This document shows positions 44,040 to 52,738 of a stretch of 64,000 bases of DNA, in pieces. The stretch comes from Methanobacteriota archaeon. Lineage in GTDB: Archaea; Thermoplasmatota; Thermoplasmata; Methanomassiliicoccales; Methanomethylophilaceae. Every line of letters begins with the position of its first letter. The stretch's first letter is position 1. Location of the stretch: the NCBI GenBank assembly GCA_023402275.1, contig JAEXCH010000015.1:15161-79160 (forward strand). Direction: 5' to 3'. The translations under genes were made by a program, and so were the position numbers. The notes under the pieces are model-generated. The model searched no databases and was not told the origin of the DNA. It saw only the letters and a list, made by a program, of their open reading frames with translations.

Positions 44040-45112
44040 CAATAGACCTCCCTGTCAGCTTTCCGCCTCATTACCAAATACAGGAATATGGGGCTTCCGA
44101 TGAATGCCATGACCACACCTATAGGAACATATCCCATTGATGAGAAGGAACGCGATATTATATCCGCTATAACTAGAAGCAGAGCACCGATTATCATTGC
44201 CGCCGGAGTCACGAACTTGTTATCGTTGCCGATGATGAACCTTGCGATATGCGGCGATACCAATCCGACGAAACCAATGATCCCTGTGTAACTGATTATG
44301 GATGCGATGAGCACTGAGAGCAATACAAGGCATATCGTACGATATTGATCGACATTGAGACCAAGACTCTTGGCACTGTTGTCCCCCAATGTAATTATAT
44401 TGAGCTTCCTCGCCGTCAGCTGAACGAATACTGAGGACAACACAACGACAACCAGCATCGTGGGGATATCACTCCATGATGCTCCGGAAACGGACCCTAT
44501 CTGCCAAAGGAATGCTGCCTGAAGATTGTCTGTATCGGTGGTGATCATCAAAAAGGTCACCATTGCGTTGAAGAAGTAAGAGATGGCCGTACCAATTAGG
44601 ATCATTGTCGATGGGGAATTCCCCACATATCTGGTCAACCAGATCACTATCACAGCGGGTACAAGAGCGCATATGAAAGCGTTGGTTATTATCCCGTATT
44701 CGCCGGCGACCGTTGAGAATGTGAATCCCATGATGATCGCCGTCACTGCCCCGAGACATGCACCCGAGGATATCCCTGTGGTGTATGGATCGGCAAGAGG
44801 ATTCCCCATGAGACTCTGCATAACGGTCCCGCCTATCGCAAGACCTGCTCCGGCGATTATGGCGGTTACGATGCAAGGCATGACATTGTTCCAAATGTAG
44901 TAATCCTCCCACCATTCGGGTGATCTTATGGGATATGTCACCCCCATTATGTGATCGATGATTATCTCATATGTCCTGAAGAAATCGATCTTGGTACCTA
45001 TTGAGCATGAGAGCACCACAGCTATGAACAATATAGAAAGGAAAACTACGATGAATGTGACCCTTTTTGCCACTGCCTTTTGATAATCTCTCTTAATATC
45101 TACTTCATTCAT
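44039..45112 (-). CDS. FecCD/BtuC-family permease, first of tandem pair C
   Basis: 357 residues from ATG 45112, chosen because it gives MNEVDIKRDYQKAVAKRVTF, matching paralogues, and because farther starts would run through the palindrome at 45125. CIVTAIIAGAGLAIGGTVMQSLMGNPLADPYTTGISSGA and GIIGFVGLVSPHIARFIIG are diagnostic. Divergent from the dockerin-containing binding protein at 45334, with which it likely works. No clear SD. Confidence 0.91.
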   Translation of the reverse strand: MNEVDIKRDYQKAVAKRVTFIVVFLSILFIAVVLSCSIGTKIDFFRTYEIIIDHIMGVTYPIRSPEWWEDYYIWNNVMPCIVTAIIAGAGLAIGGTVMQSLMGNPLADPYTTGISSGACLGAVTAIIMGFTFSTVAGEYGIITNAFICALVPAVIVIWLTRYVGNSPSTMILIGTAISYFFNAMVTFLMITTDTDNLQAAFLWQIGSVSGASWSDIPTMLVVVVLSSVFVQLTARKLNIITLGDNSAKSLGLNVDQYRTICLVLLSVLIASIISYTGIIGFVGLVSPHIARFIIGNDNKFVTPAAMIIGALLLVIADIISRSFSSMGYVPIGVVMAFIGSPIFLYLVMRRKADREVY

Positions 45113-45124
45113 GCAAATACACAA

Positions 45125-45141
45125 TTGGATTATATCTCCAA
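45125..45141. promoter_or_regulatory. Regulon palindrome, site 10 (permease pair C promoter)
   Basis: TTGGATTATATCTCCAA with perfect 5-bp arms, 12 bp before the leftward ATG at 45112. An AT-rich run just upstream on that strand (45142-45170) is the likely TATA region, so the site covers the expected transcript start. Confidence 0.7.
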
Positions 45142-45235
45142 CTATATTTTTAATATAAAAAATATATGTATCGAATACCAGCATGATAATGATCGACCGA
45201 ATTGATCAAAGGTCAATGACGATTTTTAGTCTTAT

Positions 45236-45275
45236 TTGGATATTAACATCCATTTGTTAGATGCACACCATCTAA
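45236..45275. promoter_or_regulatory. Variant palindromes between permease pair C and binding protein C
   Basis: TTGGATATTAACATCCAT (45236-45253) is a variant of the regulon palindrome with the spacing longer by one base. Directly after it TTAGATG-CACAC-CATCTAA (45257-45275) is a perfect palindrome of a related but different sequence. Both precede a TATA-like AATCAATAAATAGG (45276-45289). Confidence 0.5.
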
Positions 45276-45307
45276 ATCAATAAATAGGATGACAGGGCAT
45301 TAACAAA

Positions 45308-45324
45308 ATGGAATATATATCCAA
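45308..45324. promoter_or_regulatory. Regulon palindrome, site 11 (binding protein C promoter)
   Basis: ATGGAATATATATCCAA, one mismatch at the first base, 9 bp before the ATG at 45334. It lies about 25 bp downstream of the TATA-like AATAAATAGG and so covers the expected transcription start. Confidence 0.65.
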
Positions 45325-45333
45325 GTGGTAATA

Positions 45334-46647
45334 ATGGCCAACAATAAGATAATCGCAGTCCTTGTTGTCGCTGTTGTCGTCGTCGCTGCACTAGGTGCAT
45401 TCATTATTTTGAAAGGCGGCAATGACACAGTATCCAGGGATTCTGTTGAAACGGCTTTGCCCATAATGGGGAACGCCAACGGAGACTACACCATAGACAA
45501 TGGTGATCTGGAGATAATAGAGAAAGTAAGAGATGGGGAACTTAACCTAAAGGACTACCCTCTTGCTGACGTGAACAACGATGGAAAGGTGGATCAGACC
45601 GATGTCGACCTTGTAAAAAAACTGATCAACAGGGAACCGATGACAATCTTCATGATAGATCATGAGGACAATATCGTGAGTCTGTCATACCCCCTCAAGA
45701 ACATAATATCGATCAATTCCGATATGCTGCCTATGATCAACCAGGCAGGAGGGACCGATGCACTTGTAGGATTCATTGCGTCATCCTACCCCAACCAGCA
45801 ATCCATTGTACTGAACAATGACAAGATAGAGAAACTCGTAGGTGCAAGAGCAATAGAGGAGGGTTCATACAGATCCATAATCGAGATCGATAGCAGACTC
45901 AACTCTCAGGGAGGTATCGGAGCGATACTCGCAATGAACGATTCCGCTCTTGGGAACTATAAATCCGATCTTGTCACAGCGGGAATACCGATCGTCAAGA
46001 TCAAGTGCTCCGAACCGATGAACTACATCGATGGTGTGCTGACAATGGGATTCTTGATCGGTGGAGATTGTGAGATTCGTTCATTGGATTACACAACTGA
46101 GAGTTATGACGTTCTGAAGAACATCGAGGATAAAGTGGGTTCTGTTTCAAAGAAACAGACCTGCATATCATTGAGCATGGGAACATACCTGACACAGAAG
46201 AGGTCATCATACACAATGGTGACCCAACTTGCCGGAGGGAACAACATAATTGACCTAGAAGGAACATCATCCACCAACCTTAGCAGTCCTGAAGCAATAA
46301 CGAAGTACGACGGCGTACAACATATAATCAGCTTCAGAACACTGGACTATGAGATAGTTGATGTCGTTACGTCATGGGACAGATATGCCAATACTCTGAA
46401 GGCCTCCTCATCATATGAGAACCTCGTATACATCAACGCTGCAATGCCTGTCATTGCAAGAGTTGCATACGCGGCGGAGGTCATGTATCCCGATCTGTTC
46501 CCCGGATATGGGAACGAGATATTCCAGAAGTTCGTGGACAAGTATGAGTCATACATGCATGATCTGGAGGATGACGGTTACTTCGATGTGAAGACCGACG
46601 TCACGACATTGATCACGTATGAGACATACATGAACGCGAAATCATAA
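45334..46647 (+). CDS. Membrane-anchored BtuF/FhuD-like substrate-binding protein with dockerin-like module (C)
   Basis: 437 residues from ATG 45334; an in-frame GTG at 45325 overlaps the operator edge. Residues about 5-27 are a hydrophobic anchor. Residues about 46-98 have two EF-hand-like loops (GNANGDYTIDNGD and DVNNDGKVDQTD) as in type I dockerins. The remaining 335 residues are a binding-protein domain (SSYPNQQSIVLNNDKIEKLVGARA; YDGVQHIISFRTLDYEIVDVVTSWDR). Same architecture as the protein at 22259. Divergent from the tandem permeases it probably serves. Confidence 0.83.
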   Translation: MANNKIIAVLVVAVVVVAALGAFIILKGGNDTVSRDSVETALPIMGNANGDYTIDNGDLEIIEKVRDGELNLKDYPLADVNNDGKVDQTDVDLVKKLINREPMTIFMIDHEDNIVSLSYPLKNIISINSDMLPMINQAGGTDALVGFIASSYPNQQSIVLNNDKIEKLVGARAIEEGSYRSIIEIDSRLNSQGGIGAILAMNDSALGNYKSDLVTAGIPIVKIKCSEPMNYIDGVLTMGFLIGGDCEIRSLDYTTESYDVLKNIEDKVGSVSKKQTCISLSMGTYLTQKRSSYTMVTQLAGGNNIIDLEGTSSTNLSSPEAITKYDGVQHIISFRTLDYEIVDVVTSWDRYANTLKASSSYENLVYINAAMPVIARVAYAAEVMYPDLFPGYGNEIFQKFVDKYESYMHDLEDDGYFDVKTDVTTLITYETYMNAKS

Positions 46648-46650
46648 ACC

Positions 46651-46684
46651 GTTGGGACATCCCAACATTATTTTTTCTTTATTT
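46651..46684 (+). terminator. Terminator after binding protein C
   Basis: GTTGGGA-CA-TCCCAAC followed by ATTATTTTTTCTTTATTT, directly after the stop at 46647. Confidence 0.7.
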
Positions 46685-46750
46685 CTTCGAATGATACCAT
46701 CATGCTTACTCTGGCTAATAATATAAACATGAACAAACCTACAGAGGAAC

Positions 46751-48019
46751 ATGTCACTTAGGGACTCTCTGGGAGATGAGGTCAAGACCATAGATGAAAA
46801 AGTGGACCCTGATACGTCCACCGTAACAAAGATATTATCGTCGGATCAGGACGCAACTGTCCTGTTCAAGGACCTGAATGGGAAGGAAGCGGCCGGAAAT
46901 CTATTCTCGACCAGAGCAAAGGTCGCTAAGGCCCTTAACATATCTCCGGACAAGATAGTTGAGCACATACTTTCAGCAATAGATTCTCCCAAAGATGTGA
47001 ATGTCGTTGACAGACCTGAATTCCGAACTGAAAAGCTTCAGGTGGACCTTATGTCGCTTCCGATACCAAAATACTACCCGGAGGATGGAGGAAGATACAT
47101 CACAGCCGGGGTGATAGTGGCAGAATACAACGGAAAGAAGAACGTATCATTCCACAGGATGATGATCATGGATAAGGATCACATCGCTGTCAGGTTGGTC
47201 CCAAGGCATCTTTTCACAATGTACAATGAGGCAAAGAAGGCAGGCAAGGAACTTGACATCTCCATATGTGTAGGGGTTCCTGCCGAAGTACTTCTTGCAG
47301 CCGCAGTATCCATGGATTACGGAGCCGATGAACTTACAGTGGCATCATCCATGTTCAATACAGGCCACAACAGACCTCTGGATGTCGGAAAGTGCGATAA
47401 CGGATTGCTGGTACCGTCATCAACGGATTACGTCTTCGAAGGAAAGATAACGCTTGATACGACCTCGGAAGGACCGTTCGTCGATATAACCGGAACATAC
47501 GATCATGTAAGGGAACAACCGATAATCAAGATCGAGAAGATGTGGTCCTGCAAGGATCCTCTGTTCCATCTGCTTCTTCCCGGAGGCAATGATCACTTCT
47601 TACTGATGGGACTTCCCAGAGAGCCCATGATCCTAAAGACAGTAAGGCAGGCTGTCCCAAGGGTCAAAGCGGTACGTCTTACCGAAGGTGGATGCTGCTG
47701 GCTGAACGGAGTTGTCTCGATAGCCAAGAACAAGGAAGGAGACGGCGTAAACGCCATACTTGCCGCTTTCACCGGCCACCCTTCAATGAAACAGGTCATA
47801 GTAGTCGATGATGACATCGATATATTCAATGACAGAGAAGTGGAATGGGCCGTTGCCACAAGGATGCAGGGTGACAGGATAGTGAAGATCCCCGGAGCGG
47901 CAGGATCATCGCTTGATCCGAGCATCGATGTGACCACATACAAAGTGGGATATGACGCAACGATACCTCTTGATAAGGACAGGAGACTCTTCGACAAAGC
48001 AAGATTGAATGGGGATTAA
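46751..48019 (+). CDS. UbiD-family prenyl-FMN decarboxylase
   Basis: 422 residues, the length of archaeal UbiD proteins. ITAGVIVAEYNGKKNVSFHRMMIMDKDHIAVRLVPRHL and the later LTEGGCCWLNGVVSIAKNKEGDG block mark the family; the R...E...E catalytic set is expected in the central domain. In archaea one member decarboxylates trans-anhydromevalonate phosphate in the modified mevalonate pathway for isoprenoid lipids, the likely role here, although other UbiD substrates exist. ATG follows GAGGAAC. Its stop overlaps convergent purA by 4 nt. Confidence 0.85.
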   Translation: MSLRDSLGDEVKTIDEKVDPDTSTVTKILSSDQDATVLFKDLNGKEAAGNLFSTRAKVAKALNISPDKIVEHILSAIDSPKDVNVVDRPEFRTEKLQVDLMSLPIPKYYPEDGGRYITAGVIVAEYNGKKNVSFHRMMIMDKDHIAVRLVPRHLFTMYNEAKKAGKELDISICVGVPAEVLLAAAVSMDYGADELTVASSMFNTGHNRPLDVGKCDNGLLVPSSTDYVFEGKITLDTTSEGPFVDITGTYDHVREQPIIKIEKMWSCKDPLFHLLLPGGNDHFLLMGLPREPMILKTVRQAVPRVKAVRLTEGGCCWLNGVVSIAKNKEGDGVNAILAAFTGHPSMKQVIVVDDDIDIFNDREVEWAVATRMQGDRIVKIPGAAGSSLDPSIDVTTYKVGYDATIPLDKDRRLFDKARLNGD

Positions 48020-49326
48020 CTCCACCAATCCTTTTTCCTGTCTATGGTCTCGTTCCTTTCGGGACCTATGCTTATTATGTCGGCAGGGACACCCAGATGG
48101 TTCTCGATGAATTCGATGTATGACCTCATCTCTTTCGGAAGGGCATCATAGCCTCCCTTGACGATGGATGCAGTATCATCCCATCCTTTCCAGCCTTTGA
48201 GTGTTTTGTAAACTGGTTCAGCTCTCTCTATCTTTGATATCGATGCCGGGAAGTATTTGGTCTCTTCACCATCTATCCTATAAGCTACACAAACAGGGAG
48301 TTCCTCATAATCATTCAGAACATCCAATTTCGTTATTGCCAGAGAAGTGAAACCACACATCCTTGATGCGTGCTCCGCGACCACAAGGTCCAACCAGCCG
48401 CATCTTCTTCCTCTTCCGGTCGTGACACCAAACTCCCCTCCTTTCTTCTGGAGTATCTCGGCCTCCTCACCTTCAAGTTCCGAGACCAACGGACCCTCTC
48501 CTACACGCGTGGTATAGGCTTTCAGGCAACCGACGACCTTCTCGATCCTGTTGGGTGCGACTCCCGCTCCGGTGCATATTCCGCCTGCGCATGTCGATGA
48601 GGATGTCACAAAGGGATACGTTCCGTGGTCGATATCGAGCATTGCTCCCTGGGCTCCTTCAAAAAGGACCTTCTTACCCTGATCCAGTGCCTCATTGACC
48701 AGAACGGATGTGTCGCAGATGTACCTGCTGACCTTATCCTTCCATCCTAGGAGTTTGTTGTATAACATATCGGTATCGCAACCGCATGGTTCCGCATCAA
48801 GCATATCCATTAGGTCCTTCTTGTAAGGGAGATTGAAATCGGCCTTCTCCCTGAGCAGTTCATCTTCAAGGAGATCGCCTGCCCGGATACCTATCCTTGC
48901 GATCTTGTCCTGATAAGCGGGGCCGATGCCTTTCTTTGTCGTCCCTACTTCATTCTTGCCGCGGTATTTCTCTTCGGCACCGTCAAGTTTCTTGTGATAG
49001 TTGATGATGAGATGGGCTCTGTCCGATATCTTCAGACCGTCTATGGACCCTCCGGCCTTGACGACCTGTTCCATCTCTTCAAGTAGATCGTCCATGTTGA
49101 CGACGGTCCCATTCCCTATTACAGAGATGTTACCTTCCCTTACGACCCCAGAAGGAAGACCATGTAGCTTGAACACCTTGTCCCCGACGGTTATCGTATG
49201 GCCAGCATTGTTACCGCCCTGAAAACGTACGATCACGTCAGCGGACTCATCGAGATAGTCAGTTATCTTTCCCTTACCCTCATCGCCCCACTGGGCCCCA
49301 ATGATCGCAAGATTTGGCAAAATCAC
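48016..49326 (-). CDS. purA: Adenylosuccinate synthetase
   Basis: 436 residues. It joins IMP and aspartate with GTP in AMP synthesis. IIGAQWGDEGKGKITDYL at the N-terminus is the GTP-binding P-loop with catalytic Asp. NAGHTITVGDKVFKLHGLPSGVV, GTTKKGIGPAYQDKIAR and VTTGRGRRCGW are conserved. It starts with GTG 49326 after AATAGGT; a TTG 6 nt further in is also possible. Confidence 0.95.
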   Translation of the reverse strand: MILPNLAIIGAQWGDEGKGKITDYLDESADVIVRFQGGNNAGHTITVGDKVFKLHGLPSGVVREGNISVIGNGTVVNMDDLLEEMEQVVKAGGSIDGLKISDRAHLIINYHKKLDGAEEKYRGKNEVGTTKKGIGPAYQDKIARIGIRAGDLLEDELLREKADFNLPYKKDLMDMLDAEPCGCDTDMLYNKLLGWKDKVSRYICDTSVLVNEALDQGKKVLFEGAQGAMLDIDHGTYPFVTSSSTCAGGICTGAGVAPNRIEKVVGCLKAYTTRVGEGPLVSELEGEEAEILQKKGGEFGVTTGRGRRCGWLDLVVAEHASRMCGFTSLAITKLDVLNDYEELPVCVAYRIDGEETKYFPASISKIERAEPVYKTLKGWKGWDDTASIVKGGYDALPKEMRSYIEFIENHLGVPADIISIGPERNETIDRKKDWWS

Positions 49327-49466
49327 ACCTATTGCTCTTCATCCTGTTTAGCTCTATAAACGTTTTTGTCAATTCATTCTCTAATCAAGTGTGTAAACAT
49401 GTTCACGGCACATCCAGAACACTGACGTCTTCAATATTACATCTACTAATCATTCTGACATAAAAG

Positions 49467-50513
49467 TCATACATCTATGAACACTATCATCATAATATCC
49501 TCTTTCCACCTTGGAAACAGATCTATAGGCATGCTTGCCATTTCCTCACTTATATCGAAATTACATCCAAATCCGTATTTCACTACCTTTGAATTTGAAT
49601 AATCGGATTTCCCATCGAACCTTATACTGTATCTGTTTTGTTTTTCCATCATCTTTTTAATATGTGGATCCTGATCCATACGTATCATTTCCAAAGGTTT
49701 CACAGCGTGGTCATAATATTTCACTAACGGCCTTCGTGAATCTAGCTCTATTATCCGATCTTCCACTTCTTTGTAATTAAACACAAAGAATTGAGAGATA
49801 CTGTTGCCGCCAATCTCCATAAGGCCCTTAAGCGTCATATCATCACCGGAGATGTAGGGGGTCTGTCCATTCTTTGAACCTTCGTGTGTTCCTATCAACC
49901 GCGTATGATCATAAAGGCCTAGGACTCCACCGGGAGAATTGACGCATTTTCGAGGGTCTATCATTCGAAGAAGGTCTGTATCGCGTTCCTTGGCCACTCC
50001 CCTGCTGTCATAGAACCAATACATGATATCCTCCGGAGGATCGTTGGTGCAATAGATGAGACTTTTGTTGAGTCCTATCGTATAAAGGTCCCTTTTCACA
50101 ATAGGAACATGCACTGAGTATGTTGGTATCCTATTGGAATTGAATAATGCTATATCACCTCCCGATCTTAGATAGTCAACAACAAGCAACTGAAGGTACG
50201 CATACATATTGTGAGGCTGACCTCGATTGAATTCCTATGGTAGCAATCGATAACAATGGATCTCCCCAAATGTATCGGAAAGGATAGGATTTACATCGAT
50301 CCCACTATCCTTATGATCACGAATCGGCCAATCCATATTCCTGAACGTCAAACACTCATACTCCACTATCTTGAATTTTGCCGGAACATCGTCAAGTTCA
50401 ACAACATAATGTTCGCAAGTGTCCTCAAGAGGCCTGTCAGTGATTATCGATGTCATGTTGGTGTACCAAAGAATGCGTGGGAAGGCATTAATGTTGCTGT
50501 ATGATTTGCACAA
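49467..50513 (-). CDS. Unknown protein interrupted by an in-frame TAG (candidate pyrrolysine protein)
   Basis: Two frames in the same phase are separated only by TAG at 50235-50237: an upstream part (TTG 50513 or ATG 50456) and a downstream part whose first ATG is at 50207, ten codons later. Read through, it makes up to 348 residues. If TAG is a stop, the downstream ATG has GAGGT 12 nt upstream and could be a separate 246-residue gene (49467-50207). No family is recognised and no membrane segment seen. Tyr, Asp and Met are frequent, and local base composition is more AT-rich than flanking housekeeping genes, which may indicate recent acquisition or decay. Confidence 0.5.
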
Positions 50514-50580
50514 TTAGAGTATGTTGGCCTTAACAAGACTAATATTAAAGAAGTATTGAACATCCATCAAAAAATGTTTC

Positions 50581-51690
50581 TCAGCTATAATTTTCAGGAC
50601 TTATCCTGCGATACGTGGATAGCACATCCTGTGTATCAAGATCCGTTTTGAATGATGTCGGGCTCATGTGTGTCATGGTTGCATTGCCTATCTCATTCAA
50701 TGCTTCCATCATATCATTCATCCTTGGAGGGGACATCTTTGTGAACGAGGATAGTTCACTTATGTCGTAAAGGAAAACCTCTGAATCCAATTCGTTCTTC
50801 CAGAGGTCCAGCATCTTAACACAGCGTTTCTCCTCTGCTGTATCACGCGGATGCATGTTCTCCAGCAATTGCTTGTCATGGAGATTCCCTAACCAGAATG
50901 GTCCTTTATTGTGTTCCTTATCTGGCATCTTGGAGATGGATCTGTTGAGTGTCTTCGGATCATATTGCATATAGCCTATCTGTTCCAATGAACGATCCGT
51001 TGCGTTCGCACCCTCTTCCACCTGCACATATGTTCTGAAATAGTGATCGGCATAGAATGACAGCAGAGGTTTCATACCTCTATCGAACTTGGCAAGTTCC
51101 TTTGCTATGTTGCACATAAGGATTCGAAGTCCACCCTCGTGGCACATGTATCCCCTTATCGGTTCGGATTGGTATCTTCTTCTGCATTTTCCAACCTGAG
51201 CGCCGGCAAGTGGTGCTGTATCTGTTGCGGTTATCGCCAATATGCCCTTCTTCTTACATCCTCGGATCGCGGATTGGATGAAAGGAGTAGGTGAACCGAA
51301 TGGATCGATGTCGACATAATCGAACGAGGATTCAGAGAATAGGATGTGCATATCCTTGTTGGAGGGTGTACAATTGGAAAGTGAGTTCAAAGCAATGTTA
51401 TGTTCGATGTAAGGTATCGCTTTGGGATCGACATCATTGGCGGTGACCTGAGTATTCCTGACCTCATTGGCTATCCTTACCGCTCTTGACCCTGTTGCGC
51501 TCATTGCATCAGCAACGGAGATCTCATTGCGTTCCAAAGCCCTAAGGAACATTATACTGACATCACGGCCAAAGGCCATCTGTTCGTTGAAGAATATGTC
51601 CCCGGTCCTTGTACCAGGACCGCGCGATGAATGTGTTTCTGGGACAAGCAGTCTCGTAGGACCTTCTGTTATCTCTACACCTGAGGGCAT
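50581..51690 (-). CDS. trm1: tRNA (guanine26-N2)-dimethyltransferase Trm1
   Basis: 369 residues. It dimethylates G26 of tRNA using SAM. N-terminal EITEGPTRLLVPE and GDIFFNEQMAFGRDVSI, SAM-binding ADAMSATGSRAVRIANE, and catalytic VDIDPFGSPTPFIQSAI are all Trm1 signatures. A Cys-containing segment (MCHEGGLRILMC) is in the expected region. It overlaps the THEP1 stop by 1 nt, so the two are coupled. Confidence 0.95.
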   Translation of the reverse strand: MPSGVEITEGPTRLLVPETHSSRGPGTRTGDIFFNEQMAFGRDVSIMFLRALERNEISVADAMSATGSRAVRIANEVRNTQVTANDVDPKAIPYIEHNIALNSLSNCTPSNKDMHILFSESSFDYVDIDPFGSPTPFIQSAIRGCKKKGILAITATDTAPLAGAQVGKCRRRYQSEPIRGYMCHEGGLRILMCNIAKELAKFDRGMKPLLSFYADHYFRTYVQVEEGANATDRSLEQIGYMQYDPKTLNRSISKMPDKEHNKGPFWLGNLHDKQLLENMHPRDTAEEKRCVKMLDLWKNELDSEVFLYDISELSSFTKMSPPRMNDMMEALNEIGNATMTHMSPTSFKTDLDTQDVLSTYRRISPENYS

Positions 51691-52235
51691 CAGACGTTTT
51701 CACCGTTCATCAATCGCAAGATCTTGTAAGGCAGGATGTTGCGATTAGTGGGCGTTACTTCGAGTATCCTTACATCATCCCTTCTTCTGATATCCTGCAG
51801 GAGGGGGTTTCTGGACTTCTTATGAAGGGTGAGGATCATCGGTTTGTCGACATCCAATGCTTCTTTGACGGCATCAATGAATGCCTGACTCTCTACCTCT
51901 ACCTTTCCGACCTCGTCTATAACGATGATATCGCATTGCTCGCAGGCAGTCCTTATTGCAGTTATGCCTATCTCTTCGAACTTGGCAAGATCCACACCTA
52001 TCTTTCCGATCATTATCTTGCTTTCAATATCAGCACTTGCGAATATCTGGGCCTCTCCAGTTAAAATATTCCTTACGGAGAATCCTACTCTTCGTCTACC
52101 ATCGGTCAGCGGCTCGTCGATCATTCCCCCAATAACGAGTTCATCATCCTTCAACATCTCTATGACCCTCAAAAGGGCATATGTCTTTCCTGACCCGGGG
52201 AGTCCTGTGATGCCGATTTTAATGTCGCTGATCAT
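51690..52235 (-). CDS. THEP1-type nucleoside-triphosphatase
   Basis: 181 residues, the family size. Walker A GLPGSGKT at the N-terminus, RRRVGFSVRNILTG, then Walker B CDIIVIDEVGKVEVES. Members hydrolyse NTPs, and their physiological role is not settled. It is encoded directly upstream of trm1 on the same strand. Confidence 0.92.
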   Translation of the reverse strand: MISDIKIGITGLPGSGKTYALLRVIEMLKDDELVIGGMIDEPLTDGRRRVGFSVRNILTGEAQIFASADIESKIMIGKIGVDLAKFEEIGITAIRTACEQCDIIVIDEVGKVEVESQAFIDAVKEALDVDKPMILTLHKKSRNPLLQDIRRRDDVRILEVTPTNRNILPYKILRLMNGENV

Positions 52236-52290
52236 TTTTTTTCCTCGGAGCTAGAGTCTCCTGTATGGCTTAAGAAATATAAATAATAAC

Positions 52291-52683
52291 TTAAGATGGT
52301 TTAATGCTACAATCCGAAACATACATGAGAGGATATTTCAGTACGGGGTCAAATCTCATCTCTGCCGTGACCTGAACATCATCGATCAGTATGGTCAATA
52401 CCACATCCAGCATATCCCCTGTGAGTGAAAGATACGAATACTCATCCTTCTTGGGACCGAATGCATCACGATCTATCCTTACCTTCACATCCTTGACATA
52501 AGGTTGTACAAGAACTCCCTTTTCAATGGCATCTTCCAACGATTCAACGCTGTCCAGATCAACAGGTACACCCACGAATTGATGATATATTGTGCCCATC
52601 TTGATACCTGCCTCGAACAATGCTCTGTCCTGAGTGGAGCAATTGAACTTCCTTGCTGCGAGATCCTCTCTGCTTTCTGTCAT
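52291..52683 (-). CDS. mptD: Archaeal dihydroneopterin aldolase MptD (DUF372)
   Basis: 130 residues. FNCSTQDRALFEAGIKMGTIYHQFVGVPVD is characteristic of the MptD/DUF372 family. This family splits dihydroneopterin to 6-hydroxymethyl-dihydropterin and glycolaldehyde in tetrahydromethanopterin and folate synthesis. It is small, cytoplasmic, with no signal peptide. 48 bp from divergent nadA. Confidence 0.85.
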   Translation of the reverse strand: MTESREDLAARKFNCSTQDRALFEAGIKMGTIYHQFVGVPVDLDSVESLEDAIEKGVLVQPYVKDVKVRIDRDAFGPKKDEYSYLSLTGDMLDVVLTILIDDVQVTAEMRFDPVLKYPLMYVSDCSIKPS

Positions 52684-52738
52684 GATCGATCAGCATAATG
52701 GGTACATGATTTAAAGGATGTGCTGATTACGGTAGATG

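Noticed and set aside
49327..50580. Insertion sequence or phage remnant around the AT-rich TAG-split gene
   Set aside because: No transposase motif, terminal inverted repeats or target duplications were seen.
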